64,000 nt of DNA, taken from assembly GCA_037126765.1 (NCBI GenBank), contig JBBCBC010000002.1:21669853-21733852 (forward strand), given 5' to 3'. Positions 49,578 through 60,253 of the stretch are shown here, piece after piece. Under the pieces are notes generated by a model. That model ran no database searches and was not told the DNA's origin. It worked only from the letters and a program-made list of their open reading frames with translations. Each line of letters opens with the position of its first letter. Position 1 is the first letter of the stretch. The stretch is from Stenogyne calaminthoides (lineage: Eukaryota; Streptophyta; Magnoliopsida; Lamiales; Lamiaceae). Position numbers and translations under genes: made by a program.

Positions 49578-49924
49578 TTTTGACGATATGCAAATTGATG
49601 TTTAGTTTGAGTAAGATATTTCAATAAATTTAGCCAAACTAGTAATTTTAGCATCAATTTAGCAAATAAGCGTTTAGATCTAACAAAGATTACATAATAT
49701 ATCATCACGATTTGTAAACCTAGGTACCAGAGAGAAATTGAGATCATGCAATTAATTAAAACAAGAAATTACCAGAAATTGATTCGAAAGATTTTAGAAA
49801 TCGGAAGAGTAGAATCAATTGATCTCGAAAATAATTCTCTGAAGATTTTGAAACAAAGAGTTTGATCTTTTAAGAACTTTAAGAAGACGAAGTAGTGGAA
49901 AACGGTTTTCTGAGATGGATTTGG

Positions 49925-50663
49925 ATTTTATAGAATACGAGGGAAAAACCTTTTTGCACAATTTTCCAAAGTACTCAAGTATCCGTGTTTTGAAATCAGT
50001 GGCTGAGATTAGTCGGCCAAAGAGTATTTTGATCGCACGGTTGAGAAAAGTAGTCTTCTCATTTTCCGGACTCAAAAAATTGCAATAAAACGTTTTGAAA
50101 ACATTTTCCCAAGTCCGCATTAAAAGCTTTGCAGAGCATGCGTCATGAACAGAGTAAAATAAATCAATTATTTAAATAACGCAAGTAAGGTATTCAGAAA
50201 GAGATAAATAAGAGAGCGTATCTGACTGATTGATATTGTAATCAATCAGTTACCAAGGTGATATGATCTGGTACTTTGTTGACTTATCTGATGGTTGCCT
50301 CATGCATTTCCCAACAATATCTCACTTATCTGATCAGATTCTTGCTTGAAACACTTCGCTACTTATTTGATCCACTTATCTGATACACTTCATCCTTCAG
50401 TCTTCTTCTAATCAGCCTGTATTTACTGAAGTCAACTCCCGCCAAAACTTTTACTTCGGGGAGTCCAAAAGTCGCCTCGATTCCCAAATCGGTGCGATTT
50501 GACATTCCGTAATAATGGCATAGATACGCTGTGATTTAATCACACCGTTAACTCATCAAACCATTAGCCGCGTGTTCCTGATGCGTTGTCGATGCAAATT
50601 TCTCTTAAGATCTTTTGAGAAGATAAAATTTGCATTTATACCCCTAATTTCCTTCTATAAATT
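49925..50663. promoter_or_regulatory. Putative divergent promoter region in Sirevirus-type element
   Basis: A minus-strand TATA box (TATAAAAT, 49,925-49,932) and a plus-strand TATA box (TATAAATT, 50,656-50,663) point away from each other about 0.73 kb apart. They face the third ORF and the antisense ORF. The decayed copy has the same pair at 23,621-23,627 (TATATAA, minus) and 24,271-24,278 (TATAAAAT, plus), 0.65 kb apart, with shared sequence between such as a ccgcattaaa block. Promoter activity is inferred. Confidence 0.45.
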
Positions 50664-51460
50664 AGCTTGGGGTGTTAGGCAAACAACACAACATAAACCA
50701 ATTCATCTTCTTTAGCATATCCTTCATGCTTTTTCGATGAGTTCCTTATTTCCGGTGAAACTTCCGGTGGGAACCTTTAGCCCTTTTCCAATGAATTCAG
50801 CTTCTCAAATCAACCCTGTGTGTTCCTTCACACTGCTTTCGTCGTCATCTAAGATTTCACATACGATCAATGCTAAGCTTCTTTACCACCATGGAGGCGG
50901 ATCTGCTAAGGCAAATGAGAAGGCACTTCTCCTAACCGTATGCACCTTGTGCGCCTATCGAGATGACGAAATTAGCATCAACAGACTTAGTCTGAAACAA
51001 AACATGGGTTTGATATACAAAATAGTGTATCAAACTCAATATTTGCATGAGACACTCATGGCCATATGGTCTTTGTGACCAAACCTGTGGCACTGTGTCC
51101 CATTTAACAGCTGGAAAGCCCATTGATTTTAGGTCTAAGGGCTCCTAGCTTAAAGATCCTTCAAGGCTCGCTCTCGCTCCTCACTCCAAGATTCTAAGAG
51201 CGGCTTTCAGGATTCTAGAAGCTTCTCTGCTGCCCCCTGGGTTGGAGAGTCTGAGAGCATCAACTCTTAAAATCTCTCTCTCTCCTTCCCTGCCTAGGGT
51301 TGTCTTAGGGCTTATGGTTTATGACCTCCGGGTCTTCTTGTACTTGTAATACCACTTGACGATAGCTTGTAGTATTTGTAGCTTGTGATATCACTTGTAA
51401 CTTGTAAATCTGACCTCCGGGTTCTTATCAATGAAAAACTCTGTTATTCCATTGCTGTGT
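50656..51460 (+). other. Antisense transcription unit in nested Sirevirus-type element
   Basis: On the strand opposite to pol, a TATA box TATAAATT (50,656-50,663) stands about 80 bp before an ATG at 50,737. The ORF 50,737-51,078 encodes 113 residues (MSSLFPVKLPVGTFS...) with no domain I recognise. A Leu/Ser-rich stretch continues in another frame to about 51,290. A 3' part follows with gacctccgggtcttcttgta and atcaatgaaaaactctgtt (about 51,425), which resembles a plant polyadenylation region. The same parts occur in order in the decayed copy at 24,271-24,890. Antisense ORFs are known in some plant LTR elements; the function here is unknown and transcription is inferred. Confidence 0.5.
50737..51078 (+). 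CDS. Small antisense ORF, unknown protein
   Basis: This open frame of 113 codons starts at the first ATG after the plus-strand TATA box at 50,656. The N-terminus is Ser/Pro/Phe-rich with a HHGGGSAKANEK stretch in the middle. There is no signal peptide, membrane segment or domain I can name. The segment ALLLTVCTLCAYR lies in the block most conserved with the decayed copy (24,450-24,480), although the reading frame there differs. The real product may be longer and spliced or frameshifted, because related Leu-rich coding-like sequence follows the stop. It is uncertain whether it is expressed. Confidence 0.35.
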   Translation: MSSLFPVKLPVGTFSPFPMNSASQINPVCSFTLLSSSSKISHTINAKLLYHHGGGSAKANEKALLLTVCTLCAYRDDEISINRLSLKQNMGLIYKIVYQTQYLHETLMAIWSL

Positions 51461-51725
51461 TGTTTCTTGTGACTTATGCGATCTGTAGCTTTACTCTTGA
51501 CTTGCTTGTTGACTGTAGCTTTAATCGACTTATAAAGTAATCTTCCAATCTGATCAGTTCCCCCTTAATCTGATATGTCTTGAACTGATCTGCTCCTTGT
51601 CTGAACTTTAGATCGGCTACTTATCTGACTTTCTGATCTGCTCCTTATCTGAACTTCAGATCGGCTCCTCGTCTGGTCGATTGATCAGTTGAGATTCCTA
51701 ACTCAACTGATTCCACTTAACTTGG

Positions 51726-54700
51726 TTAGTCTTTTAACCAACTGGTTCTGGAGATCAGTCCTTCAACGATATCTAGTGCATTTTCTCCAAGATCCAGAAG
51801 CCCTAGCTCGTTAGATAACTCTCTCGAATCGATCTCGACTAGCGGCTTAGTTAAGATATCGACTTTTACGTTGTCAATTATGGATCTTTTCCATCTGCTA
51901 TTATTCTTCTTTTCAACGTGATCTCCGATAAAATGGTGTCCGACATCCACATGCTTGCATCTTGTATGTAGAACATGATTACGAGTGATTGCAATAAAGA
52001 CTATTACTATCACGTAATATAGGTACGTTATTAGCTACGATGTTGTAATCCCTCAGCTGGCGACTTAGCGAAAGCGGTTGGGAACAACAACTTTCTACTG
52101 ACCATATATTACGCTTCGGTAGTAGAGATACTGAATCGATGTTTTCTTCTTCGAAAACCAAGAGATCGGTTTATTTTTTAAACCGACATGAACCCGAGGT
52201 TGACTTCTGTCACATTTCGCAACCTCCGTGAATCAATCGAATACCCACTAAGCTCTAGATTGTCATCGATGGGTAAAATAAACCAAGGTTTACATCCCCT
52301 TCAGATACTTGAGAATCCGCTTACTGCTTCTAGGTGGCTTTTGCATTGTATTTGCTTGAAATCGGGCGATACACCTCTTTGCAAAAGTGATGTCTGGGTC
52401 TGGCGGTCGGTATAGTAGTGATCCAATCGAGAACTCTATATTCTTTTCGATTAACTTTTCGACCATCTTCATCCGGATTCATCTTGAACCCGGTCATCAT
52501 TGGAATTCGGCTTCCTTGCAATGTTGAACTCCAAACTTTGCCAAGAGATTCCTTGTGTACTTACTTTGACGGATGAATATCCCTTCGTACTCTGCTTGAC
52601 TTGTAAACCCGTAAAGTAATTCATCGACCCATCATGGACATCTCGAACTTCCCTTGCATCAATTTCTTTGAACTTCTCACATAAAGCTTCTTGTTGGGAG
52701 ATCCGAAGATGATGTCGCCCACGTAAATCGAACCATCGTAATATCTTCTCCATCTTCTATTCGAATAAGGTTTTGTCCACTATTCCTTTAGTGAACCCAA
52801 TTGTCTATCAAGAACTGAGAGAGTGTATCATACCAAGCTCGAGGAGCTTGTTTCAGGCCATAAAGAGCTTTCCTTAAATGGTACACTTGGTTGCCTTTTT
52901 TCAAAGCACGGAGGTTGTTCGACATAAACTTCCTCTGCTAGTACCCGTTTAAGAATGCACTCCTTACATCCATCGATACACAAATGAACCCTCGTGCATG
53001 TATATGCGTAAACAGCCGAATGGCTTCTAGGCGAGCGACTAGTGCAAAGGTCTCATCATAATCAATTCCTTCTGATTGTGAATACCCCTTAGCAACAAGT
53101 CTTACCTTATTCCTGGTTATGACATTTTTCTCATCTCTCTTGTTCTTGAATACCCACTTCGTGCCAATTACGTCCTGATGAGTTGGTCTGTCCACCAGTT
53201 TCCAAACTTGATTCCTCTCAAATTGTTTCAGCTCCTCCTGCATGGCTAGAATCCAGCTTGCGTCTTGTAGAGCTTCCTCTATTGTAGTTGGTTCCTTCAA
53301 AAACAGATAACAACATTACATGGCACTTTCACCAATCTGATGTCTAGTTTTGACTCTATCAGATGGGTCTCCGATAATCAGATCAGTTGGATGACTGGTA
53401 ATCCAGTCCTTACGTTTTGATAAAAGGTCTGTTTGGAGAACATCATCCATATCTGATAGTAGTTCATTACTAGTGATTGGGAGTGGTGCGGAATTATGAT
53501 CCACTTGATAAGAACATGTCTCAGCTGATGTTGGACTCATCATGTGCTGATGTCTGTTCGTAGGAACTTCAGATGTTCCTCCTGAACCAGATGGTTCGAT
53601 TGATCTTGTCTCGCCTATAACGAACTTCTTCAATCGGCGAGCCATGCGTACCTTTGGGTCGGATTGACCTGTTGAATCAGCAAGATCAAGTTCTGGGATG
53701 TACACTATTACGTGTTCAGGTTCTTTCTCCTTGATGCTTAACTGATCCATTTTTTGCGTGTTAGGTAACGGTTGATCTGGTACGGCTTGTTCTGAGGCAG
53801 CTTTCTCTTGTTCAGAAGATGTCTCATCAAAGACCACATGGAGTGTTTCTTCCACAACTAGGGTTCGTTTGTTGTAAACCCTGAAAGCCTTGCTGGATGA
53901 GGAATATCCTAAGAATATGCCCTCATCTGACTTGGCCTCAAAAGTCTTCAACTGACTTTTCCCATTGTTGTGTATGAAACACTTGCACCCAAAAACATGG
54001 AAGTATGAAACACGAGGTTTTCTGCCCTTCCACAGTTCATAAGGTGTTTTGAAGTGAGTCTTAGTCGAGAACATCCGTTCGAGTATGGCATGCAAAGTGT
54101 TAATTATACCCTTAAAATGGTTTGGTGTGGCATGTTAAATTTAACATAGTGCGAGCAGCTTCCTTGAGAGTTCTGTTTCTCCGTTCTGCTACTCCATTTT
54201 GTTGTGGTGTTCTTGCAGCTGACGTCTCATGTTGTATACCAAACTCAGTGCAAAAATCAGTAATAAAGAAATTCAGGAACTCTGTACCTTTATCTGATCT
54301 GATTTTTACTATGCTGACACCCTTCTCGTTTTGTAGCTTCTTGAGCAGCTCGGGTATCTTTGTCGTTGTCTCGTTCTTCTTGTATAAGAATATAACCCAA
54401 GTAAACTTGGAATAATCATCCACGATTACTAGAGTATATTTTAAATCCATCGAGACCGATGGTGTAATGGCGGGTCCGAATAGATCCATATGGAGCGATT
54501 GCAAAGATTTCTTGGATGTCGGTCCAGGTATTCCCTTGAATGAGGCTTTAACTTATTTTCCCTTCTGACATGCGGCACATGTCTGATCTTTGGAGAATAT
54601 CTCATTCGGAAGTCCCTCAACCAAAGACATCCTAGCTATCTTGTTAAGAGTCTTGAAGTTCAAATGACTCAATCTTTTGTGCCAGAGCCAACAGCTACTT

Positions 54701-55319
54701 TTGGAGCTCTTAACAATTAAGCATGTATTCTTTGGGCAACTGTTCCAATCTGTTGTGTAGATTGTGCCTTTCCTTGATCCAGTTAGCAAGGTTTGTTGAG
54801 TGGCTCGATTTCTAATCGTACACTTGTCGCTCGAGAACTCAACGCTGAATCTGTTGTCGCAGAATTGTGATACTGATAGTAGATTGTGCTTTAATCCTTC
54901 GACATACGAGACTCGATTATTTGTACATCATCATTCTCTAAGGTTAGAATCCTTTGGTAAAACCAAAGTTATCATCACCGAAGAGTACACGTGGGCCTTC
55001 TTGTTCTTTGTAAGAGCTAAGGAGATGTTTGCTTCCAGTCATGTGCCTTGAGCATCCACTATCGATGTACCAGATAGTTGCTTGTACACCTCCTTTGTTG
55101 GCGGTCCCCACGCGAACTGCGCAATCAAATCAGGCTTTAGGTACCCCTTTGGAATTGGGTCCTGGGGGGTTAGTTGTGGATTTAGGGATCCACACAAACA
55201 GAGCACTTCTATGAAAATCAGATAGATTAGATGGTCTGATTTGTCTCCCATACATATCAACATAATCATACGTCTCTTTATATGCTTTCTGATTAGTATG
55301 ATTATTCGTGTGAGCCTTG
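51726..55319 (-). pseudogene. pol of nested Sirevirus-type element
   Basis: Protease WYIDSGCSRHMTG (about 55,085-55,045). Integrase zinc finger HKRLSHLNFKTLNKI and CAACQKGK (54,700-54,555). DDE core HMDLFGP, VDDYSKFTWV, RSDKGTEFLN and NGVAERRNRTLKEA (54,504-54,150), then the C-terminal part with GIFLGYSSSSKAFRVYN (54,095-53,316). RT has WVFKNKRDEK, RLVAKGYSQSEGIDYDETF and SMDVRSAFLNGY (53,300-52,938), then IYVGDIIFGSPN near 52,720, where the canonical motif is YVDD. RNase H is in pieces to 51,726, ending DILTKPLVE and LSNELGLLDLGE. Frameshifts are frequent in RT and RNase H, at sites that often resemble lost CAG/CTG. Confidence 0.82.
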
Positions 55320-57708
55320 GATGACTTAGAAGACTTGGGATTTTTCTTTATATTTTGTCTTCTTTTTAATCCGATTGTGGCTCAAAGTCTTGAGAGCCCT
55401 AGATCTCTCGGGTTATAAGGGTAGGTACGATCGCTACCATCAAAAGATTCATATCTTTTTTGGCATAGGTGGTCTTTGCGGTTTACCCATAGCTTGCTTA
55501 TTAGGCGGTGACCTTGATTGAGTCTCAGATTAGATTTCCTTCTTCTGAGGTTGTCTCTTACGATACCTAATTTCTTGTCGAGTTGAGGTTTCTTGAAGAA
55601 CCGGGTTCTTCGTTGATTCCTCGGTGATGCTTTATCGATTGGGGTCCATTTATGTTCCCTTTTCGATTAGGCACCGCCTTTTACTTGCTCAAGAGTCTTT
55701 TTCCCTTATCGAGATACAAGTTTAGCTTTTTAGTGTATCTTTCGAGGAGACTCGTTTGATTACACCCTTCGAAGTGAATCAAATGGGGCTTTTGAGGATG
55801 TAGAAGGGTTCTCATACCCAATTCCTTCTCTTGTTAGTCGGCGTTCAAAAATAGGTGTTCATATCTTGAACGGTTTTTGACGACTTTGTGAAAACCTCTA
55901 TTTTCTTGCTCAGACTATCCTCAGTAGATTTTAGACTCTCATGTAGTCGGAATAGCTCATCAAATTTAGCTTGAAGAATTTTGAAATCATCAGCTTGCTG
56001 TTTGTTGATTGCTAGCTGATCTTTGATCTGCTTCTCCTGATCAGAAGATTTATCTTCGTAAGCGTTAAGTTCTCGGTTACCTTCGAGCAATTTGGCGGAT
56101 TTCGGTTCAATAGCTTTCTCGTGGCGTTCTCTTTAACAAGCTGATTATTTATGATCCTTAGCTTGTCATTTTTAGCTTTCAACTTTTGTATAAGTGTCTC
56201 TTGCATCGGAGAGATCATCAAGCAATTGCTCAGAGTAGAGCTGCAAGTCAATCTCTCCAGCAGGTGTGCTAATGATAGCAGGTGTGGAAATTGAAAAAGC
56301 AGAAGGTTTGGAGGTTACCTCAGATTGGTCCTCCTTGGCCATCAGGCAGACTTCATCGTCATCTGAAGAGAATATCAGATCTTCATGCCCGTGGAAGTCT
56401 CTGATCGCTTATCGAACGAAGTCTTCTACAGATGAGTAGCCAGAGTCCTCAGAAGGCAGATAGGAATCATCAATTCCAGATGTGTCAGCGACCAGGGCTT
56501 TTCTATCTCTGAGGTATTGTTCTCTTCTGTTCCGTTTCTCTTCTCTTTCTCTGGGATTCAGGTCAGGGCAGTCGGTGCTGTAGTGACCTGGTTTCTCGCA
56601 GTTGAAGCACGATCCTCGATCTACGGAACTTCCTCTGCCAGGTGAGTCACTCCATCTGTAGGATCTGTCAGGTGACTTCCCTTTCTGATGGTAATCTGAA
56701 CTCCTTCTGTCAGATCTGTTATCTCTTCTCTCATCTGTCAGATCATCTCTTTTCTTTTCTTCTCTGTGATCTCTTCGATCATCAGATCTGGTTCTTTCTA
56801 GTGATCATCGGTTGGCCTCTGTTTCTTCTGTTGTCTTGATAGTCATTTGTAGAATCTCCGATACTTACCAAAAGTGAGTATTTGTTCTTTCAAGTTTTCT
56901 GGTAGCGGGAAGCGATCTTACCTTGACTCATTATGTTTCCAATAGGTTCAGTGGCCTTCGATCTGCTGCTGGTTGTTTTAAATGCAACTGATTTAGACGT
57001 TGAGGCTTCAGCAGGCATCTCGTCTTCATCTGCTTGTCCTCTTTCGATTAAATCGAACTCGTGAGCTTTAAGTCTTAGGAACAAGCTACTCGGCTTCATC
57101 TTTGAAATGTCTTGGCAATCCTTGATTACCATGACTTTCATGTCCCATTTCTTGGTGAGAGATCTTAAGATCTTGTAGTTGATATCTTTGTCTAACATCT
57201 CTCTTCCAAGTTCTCATAGTTTATTAACTGACATGGTGATTCTCCCATCGAGCTCGTTGATGGTCTTGTTGGGCAACATCTTTAGCTTTTCGAACTTCAC
57301 CAGTTCAGCTTGTAGTCGGCTGTCTTTGATCTGATCATTTCATTCGTGATATCGGCAAAGAGTATCCCACATTGCTTTCGCGGTTTTGAGATACTTTATC
57401 TTCTCCTTTGTGACTTTATCCATCGTCTTCATGATTATATGCCTGGCGATTGTATCTAGAGTATACAATTTTCTTTCTTCTGCATCCATCAGGGCTTGGC
57501 TTTTTCGTACAAGACTTCCCGGTGCAAAGTCTGGATCTCCTCCAACTGCTGGGTTGTCGTAATATATAATGATGGATCCTCGTTCAATGACTTCCATCAT
57601 TCTGCCGCTTATCGATCCTAGATGGTTGCACATATATATAGCTCAATCTGCATACTCATCAATTGAAAACTTAGGCAAATCATGGTACATGCCAGAGGTA
57701 TTATCCAT
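55320..57708 (-). pseudogene. gag of nested Sirevirus-type element
   Basis: The start codon at 57,708 opens MDNTSGMYHDLPKFS. A UBN2-type gag domain follows: LDTIARHIIMKTMDKVTKEK and AKAMWDTLCRYHE in 57,633-57,340, then LDKDINYKILRSLTKKWDMK and FLRLKAHEFDLIERG in 57,198-56,890. A CCHC knuckle, CFNCEKPGHYSTDCP, is at about 56,609-56,565. A coiled-coil-rich stretch (56,251-55,845) gives an unusually long C-terminal part, as in Sireviruses. TGA replaces Trp near 57,645, TGA precedes NDQIK at 57,340, and frames shift several times. Confidence 0.8.
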
Positions 57709-57830
57709 GCTGAGTGATTTTGAAAACGAATGAGTTTTGAAAAATAGTTTTTCAAGATCTGTTCAAATTACCACAAAGATTCTTCCTCAAGAATCGATGA
57801 TACTCAAAGCCAGTGGTCTGTAGAACCACT

Positions 57831-57842
57831 GCTCTGATACCA
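57831..57842 (-). other. Primer-binding site of nested Sirevirus-type element
   Basis: TGGTATCAGAGC on the minus strand, complementary to initiator methionine tRNA, next to the 5' LTR. Confidence 0.88.
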
Positions 57843-57844
57843 CT

Positions 57845-59638
57845 TATAGGTCCCGAACGGGTTTTGTGAGGGTGGAAGTCTAGAGGGGAGGGGTGAATAA
57901 ACTTCCAAAAATTTTTGTGCGGATCAGGTGTGAACTGCAGATTACCCGATCAGAGTGCTAGTGTATCAGTTTAGACTGATGTTCAATCTTACTGAGTGCC
58001 TAAGGGCAGATTAGCTTGATATCTGTCAGTTTAACTGAATGGTGCGGAAGCTTGTTTTAACCAGTGTGAACAACCAGTTTTATCAATTCAGATTCTCAAG
58101 TCAGTTTTCAACCAGTTGACTAAGATGTCAATCTGATCAGATCAGTTGCTTGGTGAAGACTGAGCTTAACTTAGAATATGTATGTTGTTTTAAACTTAGT
58201 TGTGTGAATAATGTAAAGCAATAAGAAAGCAAGTAAATGCACACAAGACTTTTTATAGTGGTTCAGACGAAACCCGTCTTACGTCCACTCTTCCCTTAAC
58301 ACAGGGGAACCTTAACCGAACTTAACCTACGGGACTTATACTCCTCACGGGATGGCCGAGATGTTTACCGAGTTCTCACTCTACAAACTTAACCTGCGGG
58401 ACTTATATCCTTCAAAGGATGGCCGAGATGTTTATTGAGTTCACACTCTACAGATGTTTATCGAGTTCACACTCAACAGATGTTTATCGAGTTCACACTC
58501 AACCGAACTAGAAATCAGAAAACTAGAATCCCTAGTCTGAAATCTTCCGGGAACAAATTTAACCTAACTTGCGTTTGGGTAAAGAATGTTTGAGGGTTCC
58601 AACTGGAAATCTATCCTGGTGTTTTAGGTAGCCAAAATGCTAGTGGATAGGATTTCTTGCTAAAACTAATGGGATGAACACTCTAAGAATAATCTTCAAA
58701 TATAGTGTTCTTTGAACGTAGATTTTGTTGTAGCTTTAGCTTCTTTTGCGGTGTCTCCGTGTTCGTTCTTTGCTAGTTGTCTCTCTTTTCTTCAATTGAC
58801 AAGCAATCCCATTTTATAGATCTCGAAATCAAAGAGCCGTTGGAGAGCAATTTGAATTTCGAGCTATACTAGGTAGGTTGTTGGATATGATTATGACGTG
58901 CTCCGATTATCGGCGTGGCCGTAGGCATCATTAGCGCCATTTTTGTCCGCAGCGTCGTATCCCGCATTGTCAGCTCTTTTTGTGCACGTGTCGCTTTCTC
59001 CTTGGCTTCGCGAGGCGGCACTTCTGAAATTTGTCCGTTAGACGATTGATATTCCTTTTGTAGAAGATTCGTCTTGTCTGGTGTATCTTTTAGATTGTTA
59101 CCAGGTGTGAGCTGACTTGATCAGGTAACTGATCAGTCTACCTTGTTGAGTCTTCAGATGCACATTGTCTTAGCTCAATATGCAGACTTCTGCTGATATA
59201 GGTCTTCAGGTCTTTTGATCTTCAGGTGTCTCTGAGCCTCAGTGTATTCAGTCATACTGAGTCTTCAAGTTTGTTACTGAGTCTTCATGTTCATCTGAGT
59301 CTTCAGTGTCTATGTCTTCAGTGTCTATCTGAGTCTTCAGGTTCATCTGAGTCTTCAGTGACTTCTTGTCTTCACCTGATCTTCTGACTTCTTGTCTTCT
59401 GATTTGTGCTTAGTCTTCTGATCATCTGACCTTATCTGGGTCATCTGATACTTCTACCTGACCTATACATATTGAGTTCCCCCTCAATATGTGACCTATC
59501 TTTTATATCAGCTATCTATACATTTCAGCTGGTCATCTTAATCTGATTCTAAGTCATCAGTCAGCTAACAGGTTTGACTGGTCCTATTACAACCTGTTTT
59601 GGAACTTCCATCAAAACTAAATTACAGATTTCCTAACA
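57845..59638 (-). repeat. 5' LTR of nested Sirevirus-type element
   Basis: 1,794 bp. The minus-strand start is TGTTAGGAAATCTG and the plus-strand left end is TATAGGTCCCGAAC, where the TG of the other LTR is changed to TA. The TATA box is on the minus strand at 58,811-58,818. A run of 'gagtcttcag' repeats lies at 59,250-59,360. Confidence 0.88.
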
Positions 59639-60253
59639 TATTCCTTCAGCCGATACTAGAGCTTGTAGCAGATCAGGCAAGGAGAACTTCTGATTGTTCA
59701 TTTGGTAGTTAAGCCTGAACTGCTCGAAGCTTTTGGGCAGGGAATGGAGTATGAAATCGATCTGGGTCTCGATATCATATTCTGCACCAAGTACTTCAAG
59801 TTTGTTAAGGTGAGGCATCATCTGGAGAACGTGTTCCCTTATGGGCGTTCCCTCCACCATTTTCATTGAGAGCATGTCTCTCATGGTGATCTGGCGAGCC
59901 ACACGGTTCTGATGTTGGAACATCGCTTTAAGATTGACCATGATGCCTGCAACAGTTTCAACGTTTTGGTGCTGGTGTTGTAACACATCTGACATAGAAG
60001 CCAAGATGGTACACTTTGCCATTTCGTTGGAACGCTCCCAGTCAACAAACTCTTTCTTTTCCGTTTTACTAGACTCATCAGTTGGCTTTTCTGGTTTGGG
60101 TGTAGTAAGAACCCAGTTGTGATATTGTGCGGTGAGGACAATAGTAAGTTTTCGATACCAATCAACAAAGTTTTCTCCAGTAAGCAAATTGTCTTTCAGT
60201 ATATTGAACAGTAGATTAAAAGGTTGCGACATGATGATACTGAAAATAAACAT
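59639..60253 (-). pseudogene. Copia gag, N-terminal part (outer element)
   Basis: The frame opens at 60,253, or more likely at the second Met (60,232, MSQPFNLLF). It reads through a UBN2-type copia gag domain: ENFVDWYRKLTIVL, NEMAKCTILASMSDVLQ, TPIREHVLQMMPHLNKLE, IDFILHSLPKSFEQFRLNY, LPDLLQALVSAE. This forms the capsid in copia elements. The frame is uninterrupted for about 200 codons until the Sirevirus-type insertion at 59,638; the remainder of gag resumes at 44,134. TATTC is duplicated at the join (59,639-59,643 and 44,130-44,134). Confidence 0.85.

Larger units (their letters stand above)
44135..59638 (-). mobile_element. Sirevirus-type Ty1-copia element, full length, nested
   Basis: This 15.5-kb element has LTRs at 44,135-45,914 and 57,845-59,638. 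The target duplication TATTC is at 44,130-44,134 and 59,639-59,643. The primer-binding site TGGTATCAGAGC (minus) is at 57,831-57,842 and the purine tract AAAAAGGGGGAAAT follows 45,914. The long LTRs, the purine tract, and the large region between RNase H and the 3' LTR with a third ORF fit the Sirevirus group. Reading on the minus strand: gag, protease, integrase, RT, RNase H, then a third ORF with its own apparent promoter. One small ORF unit lies on the opposite strand. Many short indels and several stops make this copy non-autonomous. Confidence 0.88.
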
